This document shows positions 11,771-24,150 of a stretch of 64,000 bases of DNA, in pieces. The notes beneath the pieces are model-generated. The model ran no database searches, was not told the DNA's origin, and saw nothing but the letters and a program-made list of their open reading frames with translations. Source of the stretch: Polytrichum commune (taxonomy: Eukaryota > Streptophyta > Polytrichopsida > Polytrichales > Polytrichaceae); assembly GCA_950295325.1 (NCBI GenBank), contig OX485806.1, positions 8,310,001 to 8,374,000 on the forward strand, in the 5' to 3' direction. Each line of letters opens with the position of its first letter. Position 1 is the first letter of the stretch. A program made the position numbers and the translations under genes.

Positions 11771-12606
11771 TGTAGATACCCAGTGCCATAGTTGCTTCCT
11801 ACTGCAAAAAATACTCAGTATCCACAAATTCATAAATTTTATAATTCCAATTTCTCTCATTGGATAACAGTAATTAGTAGCTAACATCCATTCCATTTTT
11901 ATAATAGAAGTACACTACTCCACCCAAGTTTTTCAATCTAAATTTGTTAGTGCAGTGTTTTGTTGTGAGAGTAAACAACGTACAATTCCAAATAGAATCT
12001 GGCTTATTCTTGGCCCCATCCAACATACAGACTTAACTAAATGATATTATGTGAATCATGTCTTGTTGCAAATAGCTAAAATAGATAAAGCTAATGATAT
12101 CAATGTTGACATCATGGTTGACCTCCATATTCACCAAGGGCAAATTTAGATAACTAGGAATTATGATAAGCATATATGTATTATAGAATGTAATAAAAGA
12201 TTAGGTAAAAGGGAGTACAAATTCTTATTTGCCTTGTTGTGTGGTCACTGAGCTGAACCTTCTTAACCCTTCTTGAACCTCACTCTTTCATTCAATAAAC
12301 TAAAAGACCTTGTTTCATTCGGAGCTTAATTAAATGATTTGGCAAAAAAGTTCCATAATTATGTACTAGATGTCCCCATGTAGCTTTTTATATAAAAGTT
12401 GCCCCTAACATGATGCTTTAAAGTCCATAAATATTTCAATTTGCATGCAAGAATGATGGTTGGAGCTGGACATGGTCTATTCAATTCTTGGTGCGCAGGT
12501 GGTCATACAAGTTATGTAATGTAGTGCAACAAAAATTTACACTTTTTAGGTTTGTTTTTACAGCCATGCCATTGTTTGGCCACACATAAGGGGTACCAAC
12601 TTGTAG
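11771..12606. other. Intergenic, no supported gene
   Basis: Only short frames are present. I see no recognisable domain, repeat ends or splice-supported exon. Confidence 0.5.
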
Positions 12607-12925
12607 CTACACTAGATAGGATATTATTTAGTGTTGGATACACTAAATACAAACACATACACTAGATATCAATAACCCTATGAAAGTAAGTAACACTAAA
12701 TGTAAACTCAAACACTAAATATCAACTATGGTAATATGTGGAAGTTACATGTTTGAATTTGGTGTTAGTAATGATATGAAAAATAAAAATAACAATGATA
12801 AAAGGAGAATTACAGCATATCTCCTAGCATATCTTTCAACATTCATTATCAAGGAATTGAAAATTAGTGTTGAGCAAGGTAGGGTGGTAACAACATTAAA
12901 TATATCAACCTTCACAGACAGATAG
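12607..12925. mobile_element. TACACTA-type MITE, one clear end
   Basis: The left end CTACACTAGATAGGATATTA and much of the interior match the element at 13,440-13,740, including a block with ACCCTATGAAAGTAAGTAAC and another with GAAGTTACATGTTTGAATTT. The right end is degraded, so the boundary is approximate. Confidence 0.5.
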
Positions 12926-13027
12926 AATTTACCACCGCTCTCAACCATAGCTATGTAATTTTGCTTGAAGTGATTTATCTACACTGAGATTCAAACTTGC
13001 ACCTCTTCATCTGGAGAGTAATGTAGC

Positions 13028-13313
13028 CTCAGGGGGTTCACTTGTGAAAATCGTAGAACAACGTGCGATAAAAAATAGGGTCTAATATATTCATTGTAGA
13101 TAAATTTTGTAAAAAACTTACATATAATATAGGGGGTTTTTAAATAGTGAAAAAGGATTACATGTAAAATACCATCACATGTAAAATACCATCACACCTT
13201 TATTTTGAAAAATACCATACCTTATAATCTTTTCTGTAAGGTAAATAGCCCCCCAATAAATAGGTCCCAAACGCACGTGTATGCAAAATATAAGAGGGAG
13301 TGAACCCCCCGAG
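13028..13313. mobile_element. GTGCAC-family MITE with 8-bp target duplication
   Basis: The ends are CTCAGGGGGTTCAC on the left and GTGAACCCCCCGAG on the right. They are flanked by AATGTAGC and ATTGTAGC, which agree at 7 of 8 positions. The 286-bp element has no coding potential. An 8-bp duplication is typical of hAT elements, but the CTCGGGGG end is not a textbook hAT end. Confidence 0.75.
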
Positions 13314-13439
13314 ATTGTAGCCATTCTATTCATTCTAGCTTGCATTCTTTAACTCTTATTAGATTGGCCACTTCTTTTGTGATGCCAACAAGGTTGCCAC
13401 CCTAGCTCTATCCCGGCAAGGAAGGTCACTACACTAAAT

Positions 13440-13740
13440 AGGATATTTAGTGTTTGATACGAACTCATATACTAAAAACCAATAACCCTATGAAAGTAAG
13501 TAACATTAAATGTAAATTCAAACACTAAATATCAACTATGGTAATATGTGGAAGTTACATGTTTGAATTTGGTGTTAGTAAGCATTGAAAATTAAAAATA
13601 ACAAAGGAGGTGGTAGTAGGGAAGGTAGCGGCACATTTATGTTTAACACTAATTGTCAAGTAATTGAAAATTAGTGTTGAGCAGGGTAGGGTGGTAACAA
13701 CACTAAATATAACCAAACACTAAATATCTTATTTAGTGTA
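13440..13740. mobile_element. MITE with TACACTAAATA inverted ends
   Basis: It begins TACACTAAATAGGATATTTA and ends TAAATATCTTATTTAGTGTA, near-perfect inverted ends. The interior carries further CACTAAAT motifs and matches 12,607-12,925. Confidence 0.75.
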
Positions 13741-14239
13741 CTTAATTTTTACAAATGGAAGGGTTCCACTTTGTCACAAAAAAATTTAAATGTTTCAACC
13801 GAGACAACATTACATCACACGTTGTGGATTGCACCAGACAACTAACACCCATCGGTTGCCCCCTGACTATGGACATTGAGGGGCTGATCACACCGGCCAG
13901 TTCTGACATTATCCGTCGGCATCTTCGCCTGTAATAGTGTGAAAAGTAGTGGGCCAACATCTATTTCTGAACATAATCCTCAATAATTTCATGGTTGGAA
14001 CCAGACGGAAAGTTTGGTGTGATCGGGGCATGAGTCCACCTTCTGGAACAGAGGCGTATGCCTTAATCTACATCATGGGGATGAACAAATGAAAGGTAAT
14101 GGACTCCCATTCACATTGGTGTCGAGCATCAATGTTTTTTCTTTCTTTGCTTTTTGGGCTATAGCATGCCTTGAAATGTTTATGGCCAACAACTACACAA
14201 AGAAGAAATGCACGCATAATTCATTCACAATATTGATTC

Positions 14240-14675
14240 AAGAGGGAGCATGTTAAGCATAAAACATGATGTCATGCCAAGCTACATGCCACTAAGCTTG
14301 TACCCAACATTTACAAATGGAGAGGAGTGCACCCTTTAGGCTTTCACTACAAGCATTTGGAAGGGGTAAAAGTTCAACGTTCTTACGCATTTACATTCCA
14401 ATTTGTTTCCTAGTGACACACTAAGTGTCTACCCAACATGTACAAATAGAATGTTTACAACCTTTCACAACATTAGGTAGGGGAGATGTTTTGAAATTTT
14501 AACAAATAACATTTCAATCAACGTTGCATGCTGCTAAGCTTCTACCCAAAATTCATAAATATAAGGGACATTGGCATCCTTTCACAATATTAATTCAGGC
14601 AGATTTTTCAACGAACAATATCACATTCCAAACCACATGCAAATAAATGTCTACCCAACATTTACAAATGGAAGG
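14240..14675 (-). repeat. Diverged GTGCACC tandem repeats outside the left palindrome arm
   Basis: Minus-strand copies of the unit found at 11.3 kb, recognisable by TGCCACTAAGCTT, CTACCCAACATTTACAAAT and GGTGCACC. The array directly abuts the outer edge of the large inverted repeat. Confidence 0.55.
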
Positions 14676-16079
14676 GGTGCACCTTGGGTCGGACATCTAT
14701 TCTTGAATGGAATATGAGAAGATTTGTACTTATGAATGGATACCTAAGGACACTTGTTACGATGTAACTGGAGTATGCGAGGACTATATATGCTCACTAA
14801 ATAGTTAGTACACTATTCCAAGCTCAATGACCAATTAGATAAAGATGGTTGTATGATCATTTAAAGGAAAATAACATCTTCATTTTGACCTTCTCTAACT
14901 CTTGCATCTCAATTCTGAATTTGAAACTTGAAATGACAATGTTTATCATTGGGAATTGCAAACTAGATGAGAAAATTCATGATTTGATCCAATAGTTAAA
15001 AGTGCTTGTGGGGTTGGAAGTGCTCACATCTTGGCTACATGCCTTAGCTTAGACTACATTATTTGAAGAACCTTTTACAAGGTAGATTGTAAGTTTGGGC
15101 TTGTTAAGGTAAAATTGTTTTGCAAGGTAGAATATTCTAGGGAAATGCTCTAGACAATTATTAAGCAACAGTTTGGATATACCATATCTTGGATATGTCT
15201 TCATGCATGTTGTGTACTTGGTGTTGATATAAAGTGTGAGTAAGTGGGCATGTCTAGCCCATGTATAGCCGATATGGTGTTACTTGGATCTTATCTCCAC
15301 CCCCAACATACCTCTATAAGGTAGTGTAGGATTAAAGAAAGGGTCAAGTGTACTATATGGTCATGGCTTCTTTTCACACTCATTGATGTGAAGGGGTGCA
15401 CCTCTCCAACATTAAATGCATGCAAGGGGTCCCACCAAGAGAATCTCTAGAATTAATGAATTGGCAACCCCATTGCAAGCTTCGCTTGATTGGTTTTGAC
15501 AAAGAGTAGTTGCACCTTCTTTTTGGGAAAGGGGGAGATGGGATGCAAATGAGTCATTTTGCTTCGAATTTTTGTTTGAAGATAGATGCCATATATTATG
15601 TAATTCCTCATCCACAAATATTGGTTCCATCAAAAAATTAATCAGTGTAAAGAATTTTCAAACTAAGAAAGATTCAAACAATGCACTAAATATGATAATG
15701 TAGAATAAAATTATGCTAATCCATCATTTCAACAAAGGGTTTCCCAACATGCTCCAAACAATAATCAATTAATTCATAAAGCGATGAGCTACCCAACAAT
15801 GGTACCCTTCCTACGTACACCTTACGCAAATCTATACATCAAAGATATGTGTTGGAATCTTCAATGTCATGTACTTTTTTTTATTGTTGTCATTGACAAT
15901 CTTCATTGTTGTGATTACTGTAAAATTGTTGATAGACACAATCATAAAGCTCATATAAACTTTGGAAGGTATACTAAACCATTGATGGAAGTTTTGCTCA
16001 AGTTGCAAAATAAGGACATGATGCATCCTTGAGATGGGGCACATGAGACAAAAAAGAGTAAGTGCATCCTTTTGCAATT

Positions 16080-16430
16080 TTTATTTGGGTGGGATTTGTC
16101 AACAAATAGCAATAACATTCCAAACTACATGGATTTAAGTTTCTACCTAGTGTTTACAAATAGAGAAGGTGAACTCTTTCACAAACATTCGTCACAATAT
16201 CCATACCGATGTGTCAACATTACATAAACCATTCCAAGCTTCATGCCACTAAGTGTCTATGGAGAATTTACATGTCGATGGGAAGGGGTGCACCCTTTCA
16301 CAATAAACATTCGATCGGGAGGGGTATTACTCCAACAGGTAGCATTAACATTCCAAACTATACGCCACAATAAAGTTTCCACCCAACATTCAATAAACAA
16401 TGCACTTACAAAATACTCAGAGTTTAAAGT
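16080..16430 (-). repeat. GTGCACC tandem repeats downstream of gene B
   Basis: Several minus-strand units with CATGCCACTAAGTGTCTA, GGGGTGCACCCTTTCAC and CATTCCAAACTA. The mirror copy is at 28,860-29,215. Confidence 0.65.
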
Positions 16431-16823
16431 ATGAACTGAAATGATCCAAGTTAATTAGGTCATTGGTGACACAACAAACATAGGCAACATCCTGAAGTTG
16501 AAACCGAAAGGAATGTACGGCTTCCTTTACACTCCTTCTAACTTCACATGCATCATTCGCAATCCAAAAAGCCGTACTCTCTAACTCAACTCCACTTAAA
16601 TGTGCCTTGACTTTCAAGGCGTCAATCTGGTTGCTAGTATCTACTCCTTTGCCACAAAAAGCCTAAAGTATTCTAAACCCCTTTGCACTAAAGCCCATAA
16701 CTGTTTCATGCCTCCATGCAAGGAGGAATGTCGGTACTGGACATGGCCTAACTCAACTCTTCATTTGTCCTCTCAGTATACTCTACCCGAATATTACACT
16801 ATTTATACAAAAGGCCATGAACC

Positions 16824-17222
16824 TCAAAGGCCATAAAAGTCGAGAATCTTGTGGACAGTGAGCCCATCTATGGGGTGAATATCCAGTTGGCGCGTCAACC
16901 ACTCCTCCACGCTCATGTAGAATGCAAAAACCTCTGTGGCCTCTTTTAAAAAATCGGCCTCATTAACTAGGATGCAGGTCAGCCGATCAAATGCTTCGCG
17001 TCCTGCCATTTCATGGGTACTGTATGCATGAAGGATGTGGTAGCATGCTTGAAAAATGCCTGGCTCGTTCTCTTGGAACCGCGCTTTTAAGCTGGTAACC
17101 AGCGTTTCAAAAGCGCGGTGTATTAGATTGTGATGGATGTATTCTTCCATGCACGTGCAAGTAGGCATGGGGTCTTCTTCCAGCAGCATGATTTCCTTGC
17201 CTTTCAAAGATTGCCCTGCCAT
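16824..17222 (-). CDS. Small PAH-like protein, copy B (132 aa)
   Basis: Single-exon coding region for a 132-residue protein, identical at nucleotide level to copy C by direct reading. The start codon sits in a favourable context (CACCACCATGG). A CTCM motif lies at residues about 22-25. The PAH-like core covers about residues 37-103, with ARFQ near the start of the core and the strongly conserved GREAFDRLTCILVNEA segment at residues about 75-90. The C-terminus is KILDFYGL. Compared with copy A it lacks the basic Arg-run insertion, and conservation is highest in the GREAFDRLTCILVNE segment. A splice acceptor just upstream in transcript sense shows that it shares the spliced leader. Role unknown; a nuclear adaptor is a guess from the PAH-like pattern. 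Confidence 0.75.
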   Translation of the reverse strand: MAGQSLKGKEIMLLEEDPMPTCTCMEEYIHHNLIHRAFETLVTSLKARFQENEPGIFQACYHILHAYSTHEMAGREAFDRLTCILVNEADFLKEATEVFAFYMSVEEWLTRQLDIHPIDGLTVHKILDFYGL

Positions 17223-17229
17223 GGTGGTG

Positions 17230-18640
17230 ATTGAATGAATTAGATCTTCAATTTATGTCTACCTGCAGATCAACAAACCAACACTTGGGTTAGGTAATAC
17301 AGCTTGATGAAAAGCCCCACACCCCAGGAAAATCAAACATTGAACTGCTCCAACTATATGTTCAGAGTATGCTTAGTGATAAGAGAGCTGGTTACATTGC
17401 CTACTTCACTCCTATTCAGGCATCCTTTTGGTTGCAGAACGATTGCCTACTTTTATATGCCCATTGTTATCGGGGCATCAAACAGAAGAGTTGAATGTCT
17501 TCTCTTAGGTGCCACCCAAAAGAAAAGAAGAAAAAGAAGAAAAAGAAGAAATACCAGAAGTGTTTTCTGGAGAAAAAGTGCTCTACTACCTATAACAGAA
17601 GGCTTTTGTGTGGATAACCTTCTGCTTGCAGTAATCTGGGCTTCTCTTTCTACATGAACAAATGGAAACAACGAAGTGGAAGAGACCAGACACTAGTGGG
17701 TCCAGGAATCTCCACAGGAGTACTGCATCATGATCGGTTTATAACAAACCTGCAAAGATTCCTGCAAACTTGCAAAGATTCCTACAACACAAAGCTCAAG
17801 GGCTCCCTGAAATGTTCAAATCTTTCACTGGAGTGCAGATCCTTACCACTTCTAACTCTACAGATAAGACCATCTCTACAGATAAGACCACCGCTCGGAT
17901 ATCGGAGCACTCTAGAGCCCTTGTCTGGGGTTTTGCTTCAACCAGAAAACTCTTGCATCCCCAGCAGCTACTGGAACGAAATAGCAAGCAACAACAACTC
18001 TACAATATCGATACCTTTCATCAGACTACTTTGACATAGACCGAACACCAAACAATATGAGAGCACTTCGAAGAGATCACCATCTTCCCAATTGGGAAGA
18101 GAGATCCATCTTCACTGAACTGCACACATGGTCGGCTCTCCCCATGACTTAATCACTAAACTAGACTTCAGAAAATCACGAAAACAAAAAGCACATCCAA
18201 ACCAGAAAAGCTCCAAAACATCAACGCTACCAAATGCAAACTGCTACAGAGGGTAAGGCATGATACTCATCGAGTACAAACTGTTCTCCTTCTGCCAGTG
18301 AAGAAGTTCTTGCCTTCCTTCCGGATGAAATGGAATGAGAATCAGCTTGCGGATTATTAACACAATTATGAACCCTGTAACAGCTACTATCACAAAACAA
18401 AGTGACACATAGAAAGAAAGGCTGAATGTGCACAAGTTGGAGAAAACAATGGCAAGACCAATGTGGCTCCAAATTGCAATGCTGTGAAAGCACGGAATGC
18501 AATGAATGCCAACCTTACCCAAAAGCTTAAGCCGCAGCACCAGACCTGAAAATCGAGATTACTAGAGCTGAGAGATGATGAGAGATGGGAATACAGCAAA
18601 GAAGTTGTGTGTCCCTCTCTTCTTATTAACACCGGGGGTG
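17230..18640 (-). other. Leader and intron region of gene B
   Basis: This is the reverse complement of 26,665-28,055. It runs from the CACGTGCACACACGG promoter to the splice acceptor before gene B. Open frames on the opposite strand are shadows. The segment includes the hydrophobic frame at 18,244-18,540 (-) and a purine-rich AAGAAG tract at 17,520-17,555. Confidence 0.5.
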
Positions 18641-18647
18641 TGTCACC

Positions 18648-19022
18648 GTGTGTGCACGTGGCCCTCATTTAGTTGTTGTCTTGAAAGCTTGAGGATTACT
18701 GCAGCACCTTGAGCTTATCTTTCCTCTGAAATTTACTCACACTTACATGGCGCTGGAAATTGGGAGCATGTCCGAAAAAACAATATTGTTGGGATCGCTG
18801 CATTAAATCTGGTGGGGGGTGTGGAGGTGACAGCTGGCAGTCACCAAACCCAAACCCTGATCAATTGTAAATGCAGCGATTGCAACCAATTTGGTAATGT
18901 CACCGGGCTCCAAAATTTCGGCAATGTAAGAAATGTGACCGATTTTAAGAGAAAAGTTAAGCTGAAGGTGCAGTATTCCACAAGGTTTCGAGACTAACAA
19001 ATTGAAGGACACGTGCACACAT
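18648..19022. promoter_or_regulatory. Inverted-repeat divergent promoter in the left arm
   Basis: CGTGTGTGCACGTGGCC at the left mirrors GGACACGTGCACAC at the right. In between, GCTTATCTTTCCTCTGAAATT mirrors GATTTTAAGAGAAAAGTTAAGC. It lies between gene B (-) and the decayed copy at 19,244 (+). Both ends have a G-box core. Confidence 0.6.
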
Positions 19023-19243
19023 CCACATTGACTGTTGACAGCCTACCCAGAATTCTGATATCGTCAATCTACAATATATGGTGAGTGCTTCCAGTTGATC
19101 AAAAGCTGAATGAAGGATTTTGTGGTCCTCTGATCTCAAACTCTCAACCTACTCACTATGTCCTACAACTCCAGGCCTTTGGATGCAGCATACTAATCAG
19201 TGGTTGTGAAGAAACTCCCAACAGTCCTCCACCAATATTACTT

Positions 19244-19520
19244 ACTTGCACGTGCATGGAAGAATACATCCATGACAACTTAATACACCCCGCTTTTGAA
19301 ACGCTGATCAAGAGAACGAGCCGCGCATTTTTCAGGCATGCTACGACATCCTTCATGAATACACTACCCACGAGATGGCCGGACGCGAAGCGTTTGATCG
19401 CGTGGGCTACATCCTGATTAACGAGGCCTTCATCTTCTGAAACAGGACAACAAGATTTTCGCACTCTACATGAGCCCGGGGGAGTGCCTCAAGTGCTACA
19501 TGGATTTGCAGCTTAAGGAA
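19244..19520 (+). pseudogene. Frameshifted PAH-like gene copy in the left arm
   Basis: It aligns with gene B from the TCTCMEEYIH segment onward. A 22-nt deletion after the AFETL codons breaks the frame. A stop follows where the intact genes have the DFLKEAT segment. The start region is replaced by unrelated or intronic sequence. The text resumes recognisably in the YMS(P/L)GECLK segment. The same lesions occur in the right-arm relic, so decay preceded formation of the large palindrome. Confidence 0.8.
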
Positions 19521-20407
19521 ATGCTACTCTTCACAAAACAGATAGATTCTATTGGGAAACATTCATTCATAAGTACTCTTGTGCAATGGGAAGGAGCTGG
19601 GCCACCAGATCTGGGGTGGACACTGCGTTCTATCTGTACCCGCAAACCAGACCTGAAGTGGGAATATTCCAGGAATACCACTCTTGGTATTTTATTTTGT
19701 TTGCATTTTCCAGCCCAGATGGGGATGCTTAAGTTTTACAACTACACTGAATATCCCAATGAGTGTGTGTTACTATTCGGAGTTATGCAGTGCAATAACA
19801 TCTTACTCAGCAATTCAATTTTTACTAACAAAAGTTTCATAGGTTGTTCGGACATTCAAGAACAAAAATGACTTTGCTTGGTAAAATATGGCATTGTTAA
19901 TACATGGTTCTAGCACTGCGAAAGTCCGAACAAGAACACGCACTCAATGATAATCATTGTAGCAATTTGACTTCTTTCATTAAGGTTATTTTCCTTACAC
20001 AAATCGTATTCTGTTATCAAAATAATTTTTGTTGCAAGGAGTTCAAAATGAGGAATCCAACATGATTATTTGACACATATGTTATGCATTGTTTGGCATA
20101 ACACTTTTCATCTACTATCAGCTGTATTATTCCAATAAAAGCGTTGCACCTATTCACCCGAATTTTTATGTCTGAATCTGCGAGTGTAGTACTCCGCTAC
20201 AAGAATAACAACAGTATTGTTCTGAATAGAATCTCGCTTATTCGTGGCCCCACCTAGCATATCGACTCAGGTGAATAATGTTATAGGGTCACTGACATAA
20301 TTAGTGGAATTAGTATATATCATGGCAACTAAGTTTGCATATTTAGAATTTATCTTGTATACAGGGTTGTTTGCTTTTGGGCACAACTTAATCCATCATG
20401 GTGCCAA

Positions 20408-20800
20408 GGGGGGGGGGGGCAGTTTTCATAATAAAAAGTACAATGTTATTTTGTCAGGATTAATTCTCTTTTGTAAATCATTATCTTTCAGTGAATTATG
20501 CTATCATGCTGCAAAGAGTTCAAAAATCCAAACGACATCTTATGTGGGCCATATTCACATTTGGAGAATAAACGAGTACAGAAATATGGAACTTTATTCT
20601 GCCATGGGTTGTAGGATGTAATGAGAGGTCCTTGAATTGGGGGCTGAATGGGGAACATTGAGGTCACATTTCAAAAGAATATTTAGATGTCAATTGACAT
20701 TCATTTTCATTCTTGAAAATGTCACATGACACTTTGGATTTGAAGTTGAATATCAAATGAAATTTGTCAAACATACACATTTGGGGGGGGGGGGGGGGGG
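20408..20800. repeat. Poly-G tracts in the left arm
   Basis: G runs of 12 at 20,408-20,419 and 18 at 20,783-20,800. They have C-run counterparts in the right arm at 24,883-24,896 and 24,505-24,521. The lengths differ between arms, as expected for unstable or poorly sequenced homopolymers. Confidence 0.9.
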
Positions 20801-22078
20801 TTGAGTTGTTGGCATGTGGACTAAACCTTCTTAAGGAACAATATTGTCTTCTAATAAGTCTTTGAATGCCAATTTATCTTTTATATTGATTAGCATGGAT
20901 TGCCATTTAAGTGGGATTCAAGTAATAAAAAGTTGATGTTTTGGGGAAAACTAGATTGAGTGTCATTGCTCTGACATTACGTGCAAACTATGCTGATTAC
21001 CCCAATTAGTGCGCGTGGTACTTATTCCCAGAGAGTGCACTATTTTGCCAAGTCTCAAAATTAGTGAGGGCAAATTGTTTTTACAGAGTGTTACTAAATT
21101 CATGAATACATGCTCATTTACCATACATCTCAAGAAAATTAATGCGTGTAGTGTGATAAAAATAATAATTTATATGCAAACACATGCTTGTTAGTGAATA
21201 GTACCTGTACTTCTCGTGAACCGTGCTCCTATGAAATTAAAATTGTAGTGAATAGTGTCAGGACGAACAATGCTTCCTAGATCTTTTGGTAGCACTAATT
21301 TTATAGCGTAAAAAAAATGCAATGTCAACTTCACTAATTTCCCACACTCACTATTAAATATCCCTACCTCACTAATGGGGATAATCAGTGTGGCAAACAT
21401 GCAATTTTTCGTCTTGCACATCTTACGAAGATTAGGAGAGAAGCTTGTTATGTATACTAGTTCAAGTGTCAACAATACACTTCATGCAATCGTCACTAGT
21501 ACATTAAGAACTAAGATAATAGACATAATCTATACCTAATATCTAAACACAAGCCTTCTGCTCTTGGGCTGCTATTAGGCATGTCTCATATCCAAAACAA
21601 CAACAACAATGCATTGTCAAATATGATCATGTACAGTTCCATGTAGAACAAGTATCCAATATTAACAAATTGTGGCATAGACCATCTATCATAACATTAT
21701 TAAGCAATCTGCGTTTGTTCATATGGGTCCTCAAAATATGACCACAGGATGTCTCAACCTATGTTTCCCTCACCTTTCCATATTTATTTTCTTTTCTCTA
21801 TCTTTTATCATACGTTTCTTTTAGAAGGGAATATTTGATGTATGATTCTTTTTCTTTACGAATTCTTTTATTGTTAAGATAAGAACGGTGCGAAATGGTG
21901 TGGTGCCAGCCACCACCACCACCGTGTCTTCTGTTATATATCATAACATTCTTAAGCATCTTGTGCTTATGAGCATGGGCATACATGCATATGGGGGGGG
22001 GGGGGCATGCAAGGGCATCGATGTATGCTTTAATTCATATGCACAGGTCGCAATGGGGTGGGATGCCATATGTCTAAG

Positions 22079-22441
22079 CTACACTAAGTAGTCCTATTCT
22101 TGTGGACCATAGTAAGCTTTTAGAGCTTGTGCTAATTCTCATAATGAGAAATAATGTGGACTGCATTCAATTTCAACCCACACTAAATCTGTAGTAGAAA
22201 ATTAACATGGACCACATTGATTATTGTTATAGAAAAATAATATGGGTGATTATTAATTTTGTGTTACATTTGTCCAATATCTAATATTCAATATGTTGGT
22301 TGAAAGTCCTCATGAAGACTTTGGAAAAACTTGGGGTCTCATACCCATGTTAATTTCACCTTGACTAGAAAATTAATATGGCTCATGCTAATCAATTCCA
22401 CGCTAATTTTTCACTCACACTAATAGGATTATTTAGTGTGG
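22079..22441. mobile_element. MITE with CTACACTAAGTAGTCC ends
   Basis: Left end CTACACTAAGTAGTCCTATT; right end AATAGGATTATTTAGTGTGG. Both continue into GTGGACCA/TGTGAG-like text. It is related to the element at 46,717-47,025, which shares the TAGTCCTA subterminal motif. Confidence 0.65.
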
Positions 22442-22924
22442 TGATCTACAACAACATCTCGAGGATTAGTCCCGATTACTCAATATGAAGCCACTGAAGA
22501 CACCACTTTGAAGTTCACCACTTGAAATATGGACATACCATAGTTGGACTTCATGCTTCAAGAATATAATTGTGGTCGACCCTGGGGTGCACCCTTCATC
22601 GAGAGCATTCGTCCAAGCTAATAAACATAAGACTAGAGGCATGATTTGGGCGAAGGAGTATATTTATTTATTTATATTCATAATTATATAGATGATGTCT
22701 AAGTTGACCTACGCAAAAAAAAATTAAAATTAAAATTAAATGGATTGGTTGAGTTGACCAATGGACTTGTCCAAGCGGAATGACTAGTCAACTTGTCCAC
22801 TTGACCAAAAAATTTGGGCCAAATGGTCAATTGACCAATCGACTAATCATGTGTTCTAAATTTTCAATTCAAACTATCAAATTGATTGGTTATTTGGTTG
22901 GGTCAAACTAGATTTTTGATGCAA

Positions 22925-23268
22925 CTACACTAAATAGGTAGATTAGTGTTGGAAACACTAATAGTCGACGAAAACACTAAATGTAAATTGTCTCTATAGT
23001 GTTAGAACACTAAATGTCAACTCTAACACTATTTGTACCAAGTAGTAACTTTAAATATTTACATGAGCGCATTTAGTGTTAGATGATATTTTGTAAATCT
23101 TGGAATGAAGAATTGAAGGAAGAAGAATATGAGAACCTCGTAAAAGGTATAATTTGTTCAAACCCTATTCAAACACTAATTGTAATATCAGTTGAAAATT
23201 AGTGTTTTAGGTAACTATTGCATCCAACACTAATCTTCATCTAACACTAATCTACCTATTTAGTGTAG
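22925..23268. mobile_element. MITE with perfect CTACACTAAATAGGTAGATT ends
   Basis: The left end CTACACTAAATAGGTAGATT is exactly inverted at the right end AATCTACCTATTTAGTGTAG, with further matching text. The interior repeats AACACTAA many times. 344 bp, no coding potential. Confidence 0.85.
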
Positions 23269-24056
23269 TCAAGACAACATGTAAAGTCAACCTTTTATTA
23301 TTATTTAATTTTAAATTTTAACATATGTCGTTCAGGGGTGGTCACCAATGAAAACCCACACAAGCCTTCCGATACTGTCAAATTGGATGGAACGGTTGAT
23401 GGCATATCCAATGTGACAACCTTGCCATTTTAATTTCTTTATTTTTAAATACAAGTCCAGTTTTATAATGTGCAAACCTAGCCTCTAGATTGTTTTGATG
23501 CAATTGATTGAGGTCTTTAATATGGACCATTGGAGTTGCAACTTGGGTACTTTGGGCCACACCATGGCCCTTCCATTCATGTAGCGGGTGTTGGTGCCAA
23601 GCAACCAATGAGTGTTTCCCCTTTTAAGAAACTTCCAGGCATGTGCTTAGGTCTTAGCTACAAGCATTGCTACATATCGCTAAATCATAAAAGGCAATGG
23701 CTCTATTGTAGGCACTTTCCAATTGCAAAAACCAATATGGCCATTGGACCCAATTGGGAATTGTTTCATTTGGTTAGCAACTACAAATCATAAGGAGAGT
23801 CGTTCTAAGTCTCAAGATTCAAGTTGAGATCAAAAGTTATAGAAAACGGGTAGAATGCAATGAACGAGGAGATCTATGTGAGCCAGTTAGAGATGAGCCA
23901 ATTGGATTTTAAAGGTTAGGCTAAGAAAGGATAAGTAAGTACATAGTTGGCCTTCCCCATTATTTTTACTAATGACCATGTTTGGTAAATGTATGATTGT
24001 GCGTGTAGTACTCCAAATATCATGTACTTTAACAACAAGTCTTCAATCTACGTACT

Positions 24057-24150
24057 TATAACATTATTCAAATCCATAACAATGTTTTGTGGGATTGACA
24101 GTATTTCATAGAATATTCCTTGATATTCCCCACATTCAGTTTGATTCCCA
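24057..24150. mobile_element. Half of a foldback MITE at the spacer/right-arm junction
   Basis: The sequence from ATAACATTATTCAAATCC onward matches one arm of the 154-bp foldback element at 32,929-33,082. The second arm is missing. It ends within about 10 bp of the inner edge of the right palindrome arm. Confidence 0.6.

Larger units (their letters stand above)
14676..21149. repeat. Left arm of a large inverted repeat (6.5 kb)
   Basis: The whole segment reads as the reverse complement of 24,159-30,610. The outer limit is fixed at a GGTGCACC palindrome followed by the block with GACATCTATT. The inner limit is at AAGAAAATTAATGCGTG. The arm contains the PAH-like gene B, its decayed partner, their promoter and leader, and the downstream repeats. 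Identity is very high around gene B and looks lower toward the inner edge, where small indels and homopolymer differences are seen. Confidence 0.93.

Noticed and set aside
15412-15633. 73-codon frame preserved identically in both arms (mirror 29,656-29,877)
   Set aside because: Identity simply reflects arm identity; no family signature and no counterpart near gene A.
17304-17657. 117-codon frame opposite gene B (mirror at 27,693-27,983)
   Set aside because: It lies antisense across the leader/intron of the PAH-like gene and ends in a simple purine-rich tract; the two arms differ in frame there.
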